A DNA stretch of 64,000 bases. Source: Terana coerulea. Taxonomy: Eukaryota > Basidiomycota > Agaricomycetes > Polyporales > Phanerochaetaceae. The stretch covers positions 372,001 to 436,000 of the forward strand of contig JAKOGH010000002.1 in the NCBI GenBank assembly GCA_024811115.1, read 5' to 3'. Positions 1 through 12,507 of this stretch are shown here, piece by piece (within the stretch, counting starts at the first letter, position 1; each line of letters opens with the position of its first letter). Under the pieces are notes generated by a model. That model did no database searches and had not been told where the DNA came from. It saw only the letters and a list, made by a program, of their open reading frames with translations. The position numbers and the translations under genes are program-made.

Positions 1-323
1 GCGTGTGTGGGAGTGCTGGGGAGGTTGGCGAAGAGAGCGAAGTGGCAAGGCAGAACGAGATGTCCCCGTCAGTGAAGGCGGAGCGAAAGAGATCACAGCC
101 GCGTTTGTTTTACTTGTTGTGTGCTCAGCGTCTAATCCACGTGAACGTCACCGCCACAGCTGGGCAGCTTCTACTTCTCGTGGGCACTGGGCAGTCGTTG
201 CTGTGCGTCGTACACTATCCGCATATCTGGAGCGTGTGATTGTGTACGTGTAGCCAGAAATACCGTGTAAGTAATACATGTCCAAATGTCCTAATGAAAG
301 TGGCACAGTTATGATTTAATATC
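1..323. other. Sequence downstream of the CoA ligase
   Basis: No coding exon is recognisable on either strand here. It lies beyond the stop codon of the minus-strand CoA ligase and probably holds its 3' untranslated region. Confidence 0.5.
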
Positions 324-2454
324 TTACAGCTTCGCTTTGACGGGTTTCGTTGCAAGCAGTTCTTCCTTTGCCCGTTCTCGCAATTCGCGTCGCAGGATTT
401 TGCCCGCCGCACTGCGGCAAAAGAAGGATTAGCTGCGAGGAAGCATATGCGATACAAATACCGTACCTTTTCGGTATTGCGCTTGTGAGGACCACTCCGC
501 CGCGCAAGAATTTATGCTGGGCGACGCGACTCTTTATCCACTCCTGCACGGACAGCTCAAACGCCTTGATTTCGTCAGGGCTTAGACTACTCAGACTCTT
601 GTGCACAACATAAGCTCTGCAAGCAAGCGTTGGATTGACTGGTAGAAATCATTTGAGGCGTTTGCACTGACCTTGGTAGCTCCGTAGCTTTCTCCTCCGA
701 GTCAATGCCAATCACGGCAACGTCGACTATCTCCGGGTGCTGCAGAAGTACGCTTTCGAGCTCGGCAGGTGGCACTACACACCTTTAGTACCTGTGTGTA
801 CCGTATGGATTTGGGGCACTCACCTTGGAAACCCTTGTACTTGATCAACTCTTTCCGTCTATCTACGATTTTGTAATAGCCTTCCTCGTCGATGATAGCA
901 ACATCACCGGTCTTGAACCACCCATCTGGAGTGATGGAGTTGGTAGTAGCCTCTGGGTTATTCAAATATCCCTATACACTAGTCGGTCACTGAACTATAA
1001 ACAAAAGGTCACGACGCATACCTTCATGATGGTAGGACCGCGAAGCCAAAGTTCTCCGGCTTCACCTACAGCCGCTTCTTGGGTGTCCTCGATGACGAGA
1101 CGAGCCTCGAGATTCGGCAGAAGCGGCCCAATAAAGCCGACTTTGCGAATCGTGTCACTCGCAGGCAGGATATGGGACGTTGGCGACGTCTCTGTCAAAC
1201 CGTAGCCTAAATCCCTGCATAAGCTACGGACTACTTCAATCACAGTAGCTGAACATACCTTGTATAATCGCAACATCTGCGCCCAGCGTTTTCAGACGGT
1301 TCCTTAGGGCGTTTACCAGTGGGGCACCTAACGGCGCGGCGCCGGACAACAGGACCCGCAGAGACTTCATGCTATATTGCGCAACAGCTGAAACGCGGGT
1401 GAGACGGATCAAATATGGCGGGAGCTCGCCACGTACCTGGGTGGTGGGTGAAGAGCAGGCACATGGGCGGCACGACGAGCATCTGGGTAATGCTGTACTT
1501 CTCGATCCACCTGCACGCGTCTACCGGGTCGAACTTCTGCATTATGACTACGGGCATCCCGCGGCAGAATGGGAAATGGAGGAGCTTGATGGCACCTGTG
1601 GGTGTTTATTAAGAAAGCAAGACCAGCGGGGCTGTTTTAAGACGGACCGTAAATGTGATAGAACGGCAGCGCGCCGAGCATTGTCGGGTTTGATTCACCT
1701 AGAGTCGGGTACGACGCATCGACCATAGACAACAACGCTGTGAGATTCCGGTGCGTGGTCTGAGCCCGTCAGTTTTTGAAGTGCCCATAAGCCGACAACT
1801 TACCTCGACGCCTTTGGGCTTTCCGGTAGTACCGGACGAGTAACACAGAAGGGCCGTCTCGTTGGCCAACTCCCCAGGGAACTTCTCCTCTTCCGCAAGA
1901 CTTCCCTTTCCAAGGAGGTCCTGAAGCCGAATGTAGTCGTTCGAGCCTGGAGAAGGGCAAGGCCAATCCGCCAAGATGATATGGCGCTTGGCGGTGGTGA
2001 GGTCAACATCGAGGTTTCTGAGCATCTCGAGAACGACAGGGAGGAACGGTGGGTGGACAATGACGACCTTCGCTCCGCTGTCTCTGTACTGGTGCTCGAG
2101 CTCCCTGGAGGTATACGCACTGTTCGCGAGCGTCATCCGAATGCCCGCGGCGACGCCACCAAAGAGCATGACTGGCCATGCGACGCTGTTCGGCGAGAAT
2201 ACCATGGCTACGTCCCCTCTTTGCAGCGACACACCTCCCAGCTTGTGCAGCTCGTTCCGAATACCCCAAGCCAACGAAAGAGAGAGGTCCCGCCACTCGC
2301 CCCTGGTTATTGTCTTCTCCGTCGCTGCGTCGATGAAGGCTGGGAATTCGGGCGGGAAGTCGTTGAATCGAGTACAAGCCAGGTTTGTGAAGATAGACTC
2401 ATTCCGTACGGGGATGGGAGCGTAGGGAGAGGTGTATATCTTCATGTCGGCCAT
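324..2454 (-). CDS. 4-coumarate:CoA ligase-like acyl-CoA ligase (ANL family)
   Basis: Adenylate-forming enzyme that activates a carboxylic acid to an acyl-AMP and then an acyl-CoA. At least six short introns split it. The core motifs are readable in order: the P-loop [17 protein letters not shown] near 1810-1860, [11 protein letters not shown] (A5) near 1170-1215, [20 protein letters not shown] (A7/A8) near 845-910, and a C-terminal [13 protein letters not shown] with the catalytic lysine, formed across the last intron at about 408-468. The start at 2454 ([10 protein letters not shown]) is chosen because an ATG 63 nt further upstream would add an unusual Ser/Thr-rich leader. No frame break was seen. 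The length of roughly 570 aa is usual for fungal 4CL-like ligases. No clear peroxisomal signal: the protein ends KPVKAKL, and AKL is only a weak PTS1 match. Its place beside PKS genes suggests it may supply a CoA starter or extender (inference). Confidence 0.88.
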
Positions 2455-4013
2455 GCTTGAAGAGTGCGTGGAAGAGACGGTGACAGTGATTGCGTTCGAT
2501 GTCAGAGGAAGGTGCACATAAGTAGGATCCGGTTACCCATGACCCGGGCCGATATAACCCAGGAAACACATTTGCCCAGCGTCCCACTACTGGCAAGGTT
2601 CCTGATCAGAGTCCTGTGGTCAACCATCGCGTGAAGCATTAAGGAATTCCTGAGGAACATTGTATCCCCGAGCCTCTGCAAAAGCGGACGACGCATCCTC
2701 GAAGAAGCGGAAAGCCGACGAAAAGGTCGTCTTCAAAGCCTAGCATGTTGTGGAATATTTGAGCTGGTAGGCCTTGGCCGAGATAGAATGGATCCGGAGG
2801 GTGTGGGCAAGGACAGAGAAGTGACCGACTCGCCGGAAGCTATTCACGGCGAATCGGAGGGCGGTTGATCCGCCCCGCTTACGTCACGGCGGGCGAGTGA
2901 CCTGATTTGGTAGGTGGTCGCTGTCTCCCACGGGTGGGCGAGACCCCGGAGCACCGCTTGCCAGCAGGCGAACGCAACCAACCCCCGGCTTTCGAACTTG
3001 AAGCAGTTATTAAATGCACTGTAACGAGAAACCTTCTATGCATCGGTCCTAGAAGATGCTATCAGTAATGCTGCTCTGCTTTATACATTTGTGCCTCTGA
3101 GCATACTCAGCTATGTTTTGGAGCCGATCTCGAGCTGGCGACTGAACCCATCGAAGTCGAAGACGATGTTCGTGCGCCAAGACCCTCAGCTTAGGTGACT
3201 ACTCCTTCGACGGCGCTGGTGAGTACCCGTTCATAAACATTTCCTAGGCAGAAATAGATTCAGATTATAGCTGTAGGAATTGAACGTTAGGGACATGCTG
3301 TCTCGTCTGCAGTTGGTCTGCAGCGCATTGAAGGAAGCGTCATGCAATGTCATGGATGCCACATCTTCATGGCTGTGACGTTTTCTCAGATACTAAGATG
3401 AACAGCCTCGGCGGATTAGACTGGCTGGAACCGGGCTACTCAACGTTGTGATAGCGTCAATGCCAACCGCAAGGCTGCCTTGCGGCCGACGTTCTCACGG
3501 AGATGTGTCGCATATTACGCTGGTAAGTACAGAGCCCTGTCCTCTCGGGACATCTGACCTTCTACAAAACACAGATATCAGTGCGGACAGTAAATTCTCC
3601 TCGCGTTCAACATGAGGTTCCCAAGGGCTGCCGCTGCGTAGCTCTCGGAGTGGAGAAAGTAAATATTGCTCGGATGCCCGGCGGCTCTTCTCACCATCCG
3701 CGCAAAGACGAGGCTCGGAACAAACCGAAAGCACAAAGTTGACGGGAGTGTTGTGATGCTCAACCACCGGGCGGGAAGCGTGTTGGAATGTATCCACAGA
3801 CTGCAAAGTGTGTATCGCTGGAAAGCTATTCTTCCAGGCATCGCCTATTGGGCCCTTGTGGTATGTCCTAAGCTGATAAGGGACATGTAGAGGAACCGTC
3901 ATGGCCAAGATGCGGGTCCACAGAGCGCTGGTTTACTGGCCTTATATATGCTCGATGCACCGCCCTAAGCCTTCCAGCATAGTGTCTTCTCATCAACCCG
4001 CCCGCCTCTGACA
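2455..4013. other. Divergent intergenic region
   Basis: About 1.5 kb between the divergent CoA ligase and first C2-domain gene. Only short ORFs without family resemblance are seen on either strand. It should contain both promoters; the only convincing element is the TATA-like site near 3943. Confidence 0.5.
3943..3948 (+). promoter_or_regulatory. TATA-like element of the first C2-domain gene
   Basis: TATATA lies about 70 nt upstream of the ATG at 4014, a normal spacing for a fungal TATA box. Confidence 0.45.
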
Positions 4014-5723
4014 ATGAAGAACAACGCTACTATGTACGCTTACGCATTGCTCACGCTGGTCTGTACTAAAACCGTATTCAGCAGCGCCTTAATACGTCGC
4101 GGGAACGACCTCGCCCTGACCGTGGTAGGATGCCATCGAGTACCCGTGACGGTCATCTTGCACGGTAATCAAGCTCCCTACTTCGTGGATGATCCTCACC
4201 TTGACCCTCGCTTCACCCGAAACTTTATAGGTGTCAGCGTGGGTCATATCCGCGAGCGTGTCTTCCATCGGGGACCCGTCAATACCTACCTTAAGATATT
4301 CGTAGACGGCGAGCAGGTGCTGACAAGCAACATCGTTTGTGACTCGCTAATTCCATGTTGGGAATTCTCATTGGCCACAAAACTGTGAGTTCTGATTTTC
4401 CAAAAATTTAAAAAATAAATATATACCTCGTTGACCACCGCTTTGTAGTCCTGTGTACCCTTCCTCCATCCTCAAGCTCCGCCTATATCGCCGACGTAAT
4501 GTGCTTCATGTCCTAGAGGTCCAGTTTTTGGGCGAGTTCGAAGGCAGGCTCATTTCGTTTCTGAACAATGGTACGCAAAATGATCGAAGGCATGTACACA
4601 TGAAACTAACGCTAGTCCAGATACGCAGTATCATTTGGTGTCAAAAGACTCACCGAACAGTACGATTCAGGTCAACATGACCATTGATTACGCGACCACG
4701 ATGCAAGATCCACACCTTGCATTCGCGAGGCAGCAGGTTGAGAAGCTGTGGCAAAATGGCGCGATCCACAACACCCATCCTGTCGGCACCAAATCAGTTG
4801 CAAAGTTCGAGCAAGCCATCAAGTACATGGACACTGATGCACATGTTAGACCAATTGACCGAGGTGAACAGGGTCGTCTCCGCCACATTTATGTTCAAAT
4901 CAAACTTCTTAGGTCTACCCATGGTGTAAAATGGCGTGGGTCATGCTCTTATCAGTATACAAGGTCCGTATCCTGCCTCTATAAATAGCGCAGATGGCAC
5001 AATATCCGATCTGTTATTTGCTCAGGCATTCAAAGCGGAAGTCGAGCTTGATGTCAGCCTGAAGGAGCTTGTCTGCGAGCTACAGGAAACTCTAGCACTT
5101 TTCCAGAGCTGTCAGACTGCTGCGACCATTCCAGGAGCTATACAGACGACACAAACAGTTCTGCGCCTGGTGGTCGAGACGGCGGCTCTCATCGACGAAT
5201 GGATTCGCATGAGGTCTCTCAGTGAGTACTTTTTCCATTATTTGCGTAGAGGCCATTTAACTGATAATTATCGTCTAGAAAACCGTTGAAGGCGTCTTCC
5301 CTAAACCGCCAGATCACGGATTGCTTGAACAAACTCATTCACCTCCGAAGCCTCACGACCATTTTTGTTTGTGCACAACATCTTGTTGACGCTGTTCTCG
5401 GCGATGGTATGTCATCTCTTTACCATCTCAATGCCTTACAAGCACTCAGTGCTCATGTTGCCACCGCAGTCGGTGAAGTGAAGCAACTTGTCAGCCAGTT
5501 GCATCTGTACATTGTACGCTCTCTCGTGCAGCTGTCCAGCCCTCCGGCAGACCGCTTCTCTGCAAAAGCAGCCTTCAACGACGAACCCATGAATCCCACA
5601 CAAATCCCACAACTGGAAGCCGCCGAGGCATCCGTTCCCTCTGTACTGCAAACACCTAGCTATGCCTCCGGACCCGTAGTTGGATATCCGACGGAAATGG
5701 GATCGGTCCGTGGGTTGCGTTGA
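4014..5723 (+). CDS. C2-domain plus helical-domain protein (NLR-type N-terminus, no NTPase)
   Basis: Six or more exons. An N-terminal stretch is followed by a C2-like beta-sandwich: NTYLKIFVDGEQVLTS, then after an intron YPSSILKLRLYRRR and FLGEFEGRLISFL. A helical region follows, with VYPWCKMAWVMLLSVYK assembled across introns at about 4882-4910 and 4963-5025, then ETAALIDEWIRM. In Agaricomycetes this C2 plus helical module usually precedes a NACHT or NB-ARC NTPase in large NLR-like proteins thought to act in allorecognition or cell death. Here the frame ends in a Ser/Pro-rich tail at 5723 and no Walker motif follows, so the protein is a stand-alone sensor or adaptor-like form of about 450 aa. 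A paralog lies 1.6 kb downstream on the same strand. Exact exon ends are my reading. Confidence 0.6.
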
Positions 5724-7361
5724 AGGCGGGCTCCTTGACAAGATCCGATGGCGGAATATCCCATGCAGCAAAACTCTCCGGGCTCTCGAGCGGAGTCGTC
5801 GCCACCAGATACGAAGGAGGATCTGCGAAATTGGGACCCATCGGACGCAGAGGTCTCGGACAAGCGTACCGGCGCCGTGGCACCTGTGCATGATTTCTTG
5901 AAGCGGAGAGTGAGACAGAGGGCGGATGTGGGGTGCCTCCAGGCAAATGGCAAGCATGTTGTTGAGAGCTGAGTAGGAACTCAGGGCGAGGAGTGTTTTC
6001 TGGATGGTAGTACCTGTACAGTAGAGGTCCGAACAATTGTCTTACGGAACATGAGAAAATCGTGGACCAACATCTCCGGCCCCATCGAACATCATGTATC
6101 ACTGTTATTCAAGACGTGTTTCGCAGCCTGCAGTGTAGAAGGATTAAGACACCCTGTCGTTCGCAAGTGTTGACCTGAGTGCCAGACCGGCGTCCATAGC
6201 GAAGTGCCCGGGGTCCCACGCCGACTTCATGGTTAGAACGTTAGCGCCCTGCATGCACACTTCGACTCGAAACCATCGAAGGACTCTATCGGGCGGAAGC
6301 CATGATCCTAGCCGCTGTAGTCGACATGCGTGAAGCTCTAATCTACCACGTTGCTCTTACATATAATGCATGCATGACGAACTACAAGTATTGGCGAGGC
6401 GTATGTTTTCCTTATGATCTTGGAGAAAGTTCAGGGGGCAGCGTAAAAATACGCTGCGCCCTGAGCTTGCTCTTTAATGTAAAGAACTTTCAGTCCCACG
6501 TTTATCAAGGTCACTTCGCAGACAATATTGTTGATTTGATGCTCATGTGATTTAGCGTAGACATCTCAGGTAACAAATCGAGGACCAACCGGCGACGCGT
6601 CCCTGAGTGGAACTTAAGAGCGGTCTCACGTCAATTGACAGGGAAGGGATTGAAGAATCATGCGAAAGAGGTGACCATCTCTACGGATCACATTCAACAC
6701 TTTCGCCACTCCGTCGTAGGCGGGGTTGGTCTACTCCCACCGGCCGACTGTACATGCCTCATCCGCGTGTTCTACGGCTCCTTCCAGTATCATACAGCAT
6801 GATCACTCAGTGAGAGCCCTTGATGTACTCTAGGAAGAAATAATCTCACTTATCCCTTGATTGAGGATATCCAACTCCTACGTTCGGGATGATATCCTCA
6901 TGGATCGCTATCCCGTCCAGGGTCCTCGCGCTCCGTACCTACACGAGGCAGCCTCATTAACGCGCGGAACATGGTCTGGCACGGATCTGACGCCACTCCG
7001 ACATTCTCAGGACGCACGGAGGCTTGGAAGGCTCACATTACAAGGGTCTACCTCACAGGAACGGTGGGGATTGTATGGTCGATGAAGCTCATAACGCCCA
7101 AAACCTTGTAAGATGAGGTAGTGCATGGTTTTCTGACAGCGTCTATGCCAAAGGTGCGTTCCAAACAGTCGTCTGTGCCCAAACGTACCAAGGATTTATC
7201 ACTAATTCCTCTGGTATCACCTTGAGTATAAATACCTCGATTATTCGAAGATTGGCTGGCCTCAGTCCAAACCACACATCCCCTCTACCCAAGCACCCCT
7301 CACAAGCATGTGGCACCACCGGGACAGCAGTGACAGCGCGCATGGCCTGTAAGCCATTGTC
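5724..7361. other. Intergenic region between the C2-domain paralogs
   Basis: About 1.6 kb with only short ORFs on both strands and no recognisable exon. The distal part should hold the promoter of the second C2-domain gene. Confidence 0.5.
7227..7234 (+). promoter_or_regulatory. TATA box of the second C2-domain gene
   Basis: TATAAATA about 130 nt upstream of the chosen ATG (7362). ATGs also occur near 7308 and 7339, so the real start may be closer to it. Confidence 0.4.
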
Positions 7362-8856
7362 ATGGCCTGCTTCGGTCTCATTAACGTCTGTAACAGTGCC
7401 AAGGCTTTTGGGGCCATGGCTGCGGCCGCCATAGCACCTATTGTCAGCCCCAAAATCCACTTAGCTTTCCAAGGTTTGTGTTTTTTGGCATACTACACGT
7501 TGAGCTACACTCATGCGTCACAGAGATCCATGTGTCCGGGCTACGCGAGCGACACTTTGGTCGAGAGCTCAATACCTACATCAGGGTTGCCGTGGATGGC
7601 GTCGGCATGTGGCAGAGCGCGACCGCTCATTGTAGCCGGCACCCGACATGGACCCCTTCAGAGCCGCTGAAGCTGTAATTATCTCTATCTGCATTGGAAT
7701 CAAGTGGTTTGCTCACGCATTGTTTTAGTCCTGTCTATCCTTCGTCCAAAGTCAAAGTCTCGCTCTACCGCCATGCCACATGTTTCGAAGATAAACTGTG
7801 GGGAGAGTTTGAAGGGCACCTTCACATGTTTCTCACCCAGAGTACGTCATGACCAATCTTTTACCGTTACACGCAGCTTTCATGAGGTACTTATAATATC
7901 CTTTATTCTCTCTAGTGCCGCATAAGCTCAGTAAGAGCGAGTCTCCCAACGGGACCATCCAGTTCACGCTGAGCATTGATGCATGCGTCCCGGACTCCCC
8001 ATGAATTTGAGCTGCGCACCGCAGCCAATCGTCTGGACAACGCCGCACAGGATTACACGGCTGCTCCAATCTTGACGCTACTCCGGTCGGCTATCCGCGG
8101 GTTTATCAAGCTGCTTGAGCAACTCGCTCAGGTATCGCTTCTACTTTTCGGTTTTGGTATAGCGACATATGCTCAGACTGTGCACTTAGATACATCCCTT
8201 GGCAAGGCTACCATGCTTGCTGTTAGCTGCAGTTGACCGGGTACGACGTCATCTCTCATGACAAAAACTACTCACTGACAAGCTCTTGGTCTATCAGATG
8301 CTGGAATCAACGCAGCAGGTCGAGGGCGAGATCAAATTAGTGACGGAACAGCTCCAGAGGATCGTCAGCCAAGTACGACTCGATGAGAAGAATATGCATT
8401 ACCTGCCTGCGGAGCAGAGGCAGTCCCTCTGCCATCTCGCCACGGAGGCAGCGTCGTTGATCCACGAATGGATGCACGGCAGTCTGCTCAGTACGTTTAT
8501 TGGCTAAGTGTTGCCAACGTTCTTGAACGATACTGATTTCTGTACTAAAACAGAAAAGCCAATAAAGACTGGTGAATGGCACAAGCGTGTTTCAAATCTT
8601 AAGGCACGGGCGGCCGATATGGGGAAGAGCTGCTTCAAAGACAACGTGAAATCTATGCATTTCCATCATGTGGGAACTCGCTTGACACATTCCTCAGGAC
8701 ACCCACGATGTGACCGGTAGTCAGCCCTTGACCGACGATACCATGTTGTATACGCACCCGCGACCGAACGCATCCCCCGACGTTTCTAACCATTCGACCG
8801 CTCACCTACAGCCGTCTTTCCCGACCCCGCTTCCAGTGCAGCCAGTTGCCGCCTAA
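7362..8856 (+). CDS. Second C2-domain plus helical-domain protein, tandem paralog
   Basis: Colinear with the gene at 4014-5723. The C2 part reads GRELNTYIRVAVDGVGMW, then YPSSKVKVSLYRH and LWGEFEGHLHMFLTQ. The helical part reads RTAANRL and ATEAASLIHEWMH. A single-base frame change interrupts it near 7998: the frame ends after DACVPDSP, and a shift of one in the CCCC run continues into HEFELRTAANRL, which aligns with the first copy. An intron at about 8647-8698 (GTGAAA...CCTCAG) joins the last helical exon to a Pro-rich tail ending at 8854-8856. Like its neighbour it stops before any NTPase domain. The frame break may be a sequencing error or real inactivation. The exon structure around 8210-8300 is uncertain. 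Confidence 0.5.
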
Positions 8857-9416
8857 GCGATGCAGCACCTAGAAGGAAGCTAAATCCTACTTGCAATAGC
8901 GTTTTTTGACTCGATGACTATCCTTCGCAGGCGTGAGGGTAGCATTCTCCTACTTATTACTATCTGGCGGGTCCTGTCGATCTGGGATTGACCGTAGTCA
9001 CTGAAAGCTGCATTGTGTACTTGTATTTGACCATGGTTATATGCGCGTCTGTAACACCTAAATCCATCGCATTTCTCTCTCTTTTGCTTTGCCCATGCTT
9101 GATAGCCAGTCGAACGTGTACTTAACTCAGTGTCGGCTGGGCTCCAAGTTGTCAGGCCGAAAGGGGGTTCTCGGGGTCTCCCGAGCTACAGACGAGCGCT
9201 TACTCAGCCCTGGTGCCGCGGCTCGCTGGCTGCAGTGACTTCACCTCGACCTCGACCTTACTCCAGACCTGCATTTCTCTCCGCTGCACTTACCCTCTCA
9301 TAACCCTCACGACAACTGTGCATACATCTGCGACATCACATTCCTTGCCTTCCCTCTCAATCTATAGAGTTATCACTGCATCTGCACTGTTCTCCGCCTT
9401 CAGCCTAGCAAGCGGA
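8857..9416. other. Intergenic region
   Basis: About 560 nt with no coding signal beyond short ORFs. Pyrimidine-rich sequence precedes the ATG at 9417, as is common in fungal promoters and 5' leaders. Confidence 0.45.
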
Positions 9417-10623
9417 ATGTCGAGCTCGCAGCCGGAAAGTTCTGGTTCATCATCCTCTCAAGCTACGCGTAAAGGGTCAGGAGATGCACCCCCAAAGCAA
9501 TTGTACCTTTGGGATAGCCTTCCAAGTATACGGCTATTACAACCCCATGGTACGTCCTTTAATTAACCGTCTCAATATAAGTGTGGGCTCACTATTTACG
9601 CTCACTTGTTTTGGATCTCACTATCAGGCATAGGTCACCATATTGATGAACGGTGCTTTATGTACTGTAGACAGACGGCAGGAGGCCGCTCGCAGGGGCA
9701 AGAGCCGGTGTGCACGTCGCTGTGCATACGCAAGGTGTTCCCCCACGAAGTGCGCAAGGTTATGCGGATAGTGCAGAACACGCCAGTGGGGAAGATGGAG
9801 AAGATCACGACCGTTGAGAACAAGGTGCCCCTGCCGGCTGAGGGCCAGAAGGTGTCTCGGTGGCTTACGACCCCGCAAAGCCTCATGGACGGCTCGTCCA
9901 GCAGCACGACTCACCGCGCTGACGATCTCTCGGGACGGAAGCAGGAAATTGGGGATGCGGGTGGGGGAATCAGCGGATAGGCGGGAATGGTGGGAAGGAG
10001 GAGCTGAAGGTGTGGAAGGAGGGCTGGTACGTCTGGGGAGCTCGAGCACACCGGCGGCCATCGAGAAGGTGTGCACGATGCCGTACGATCTGCAGGGGCA
10101 GCACCAGTATGATCTGCAGAAGAAGGAGGTGAACGCGGAGTGGGAGAGGATTCATCGCGCGGACGGCGACGTTGCCTCCTCGAGCAGCTCAGGCATGGCA
10201 AGCGGGGATGCCGACAGCGATACCGATGCAACATTCGCAGACAATCGCAGATCCTCTTCACCTAGTTCGAAATCAGGACAGGAGTCCGAAGCAAATCCCA
10301 AGGTCGCGTACGAGTTGAAGCCGTTGGCCGAGCTTCCCGAGCCTCCATACGCCGACGCAGCAGCAGACTCCTTTCTACTGCCGCTCCCACCACCGTTGCC
10401 ACCAGTTGGCACGTACATGACAAACATGCTCGCGCCGACGTGGAAGGTGTTAGGGGTGATGCGCCAGAGCTTCGAGTCTGGCAACCAGCGAAAGTTCGCG
10501 GGACGAATGTGGGACAACGCCTTTAGCGAAAAGCCGTTCCGCCTAGCTCAGGGCGCCGTCATGCGGGCGTGGGATTCTTACTGGGCAGCGATGGAGGAGG
10601 CGAAGAAGAAGAGAGATCCATAG
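9417..10623 (+). CDS. Uncharacterised conserved-looking fungal protein
   Basis: Starts MSSSQPESSGSSSSQATRK. After an intron near 9549-9628 it continues with GHHIDERCFMYCRQ and CTSLCIRKVFPHEVRKVMR, then PLPAEGQ. The middle (9870-10040) crosses into another frame; VWKEGWYVW and then AAIEKVCTMPYDLQG look continuous if one G is added to the GGGG run at about 10034. A Ser/Asp-rich disordered segment is followed by a C-terminal block with TWKVLGVMRQSFESGN and RAWDSYWAAMEEAKKKRDP. The pattern resembles a Cys-rich N-terminal plus TGWKxW-type family common in Agaricomycetes, but I cannot assign a function. No signal peptide or membrane segment. An intron or second indel near 9880-9990 is likely. Confidence 0.55.
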
Positions 10624-12507
10624 GGCTCGCTCAGTTGTGCCGTTGGACTTTGGCCGGACTAGTACTGTGCTTTGTGTCTGTGTCTAGACGAATGTCTCTA
10701 CTGGATCCACTATGCTTCACCTTGTATTATTGCTTAGTAGAGTATTAGGTATCCTCTTGTAGCTAGTATAGTCAATACCACTCCCCAGTCTATGTATCCG
10801 CCCTGCTTCGAGACGTGGAGAAAAACATAAGACCCGCGTGAAGACTGCAGTGTCGTGATCCAGTACACGGGGTCCTGCCCAAACCTGGTCGGCATATCCC
10901 GTCGGAGTTACAACCCGTTTGCTCAGATACGAAGCGCCCAACGAAATTTCTTTTCCTCACCACGACGTCGACGAAGAACCGCTTTCGCAGCTCACGCACA
11001 GACGCGACCTCCCTCCGTCACCCTCAGCTGTGGGGAAAGTCCCCGGAGCCCGTCAAGCCATGTCCCCGTTCTCCTATCTTCCTCTCGGGAGAGCAGCGCG
11101 GTAAAACCTCCGCCTCCAAGTACGGCGGGCAGAACGCTTTTGGGACGGGCGGACGCGTTGCTGCCTCTTTCTCTGCCCTCGAAAGCGAGAGACGGAGGAG
11201 CTCGCACCGTGCCCAGCTTGGCAGGCCCTTGAACCTCGAGGACGCATCCGCGAAGGCGGCAGGTCGCGAAGATATGAGCGGCTTGTTTGCTGGATGCGTT
11301 CGAGAGGAGGGGCCACAGTTACTCATAGACATAGTTATGCGGTTGCGCTGCACTTTACAGTGCGGCGTCATCAGAATGGGGCTTACTCTCGCTCGACATC
11401 TGGGGTCAACAAACATAACATCTCTATTTTTTGTTCACTTTGAACGCTTCGGCGGTCGTCTCATTCGAAGGTGGACAGGTTGTGTGAGGTGAGTACTGTG
11501 ATCAGTTTATGCTGTTATGATGTCTTCAATCTTTTTGAATTTCTTCAGGGAGTATACCTCACTTGATACGTCGAGTGGGGGCGTGCTCCAGAACTTGACA
11601 CTTCTGAACTATCCTTTCCTGCTTCTATGACTAGTCACTCATCTTATGTCTTTGTAGGCCTCATTCGACATATGTCAAGATTTCACATTACCACACACCT
11701 AGGATTGTATGCATATCTTGGTAAGCTCAAAACCTTCCCAAGTACACCTCTTCCCCCGTCTCGACATCCTACACCATCCTCGGCTATGTTCCATTGTCGA
11801 CTACTCCACCATCTTCGCCCAAACCTATTGTCATACCACTTGACCGTGTACACTTGCTCCATTCAATTTCTTCTCCCATCCCAACCTATCTACGCTCTCC
11901 TCTCGGGTGCATGCTTGTGACAGCACTCTTGCATCCATGCCGGTTAAAGGAGCCAGTGTCGTACTGCCTTCTTCATCTACTCCGACGCTGTGCACCATGC
12001 AGATATTGATATCGAATATACTGAACATTTCGCATAACTTGCCATATCACCATACATATCCTGCAGTCCACGAACTCGATATACGACCTGTCCCCGCCTA
12101 ATCCAGATAAATTGCTAAACATGGACATGAGTGACCCACATTCGGCCTGCCCGGGCCCCTCGGAACATGTCGCGCTTTCAATCGTGTTATCGAAGGTGTT
12201 GTATCGTCGTGTAACTCCTGATACCAAACGTACATGAAGTGTACAATCGAGCTTGCGGTGTGACGGACTTGACGAAATATCGAGGGGGCATCAGCGATGT
12301 TTCAATTGTGAGACAAGCTTCCCACTGATATCGTACTGAAATCGGATTGCATATACACAACGCAAGATATGGCTACAGCTACGCATGATACAGAACAGTC
12401 TACATAAACCACAGGAAGAGCGAAATAGATAAGTATGACACCTGAAAGGATGAAACCGACGCCAAAAGAGAGGAGAGTAGCAAGTTATAGTACTTGAATG
12501 ACAAATC
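10624..12507. other. Intergenic region, possible small exon
   Basis: About 1.9 kb. A frame at about 11100-11290 (+) encodes ASKYGGQNAFGTGGRVAASF and then a basic stretch, which has protein-like composition but no start, partner exon or family I recognise. The remainder (11500-12500) is AT-richer with short ORFs only. It also contains the 3' side of the minus-strand PKS. Confidence 0.35.

Noticed and set aside
11024..11416. 130-codon minus-strand frame
   Set aside because: No family resemblance; the opposite strand has an equally long, slightly more protein-like frame, and neither can be completed.
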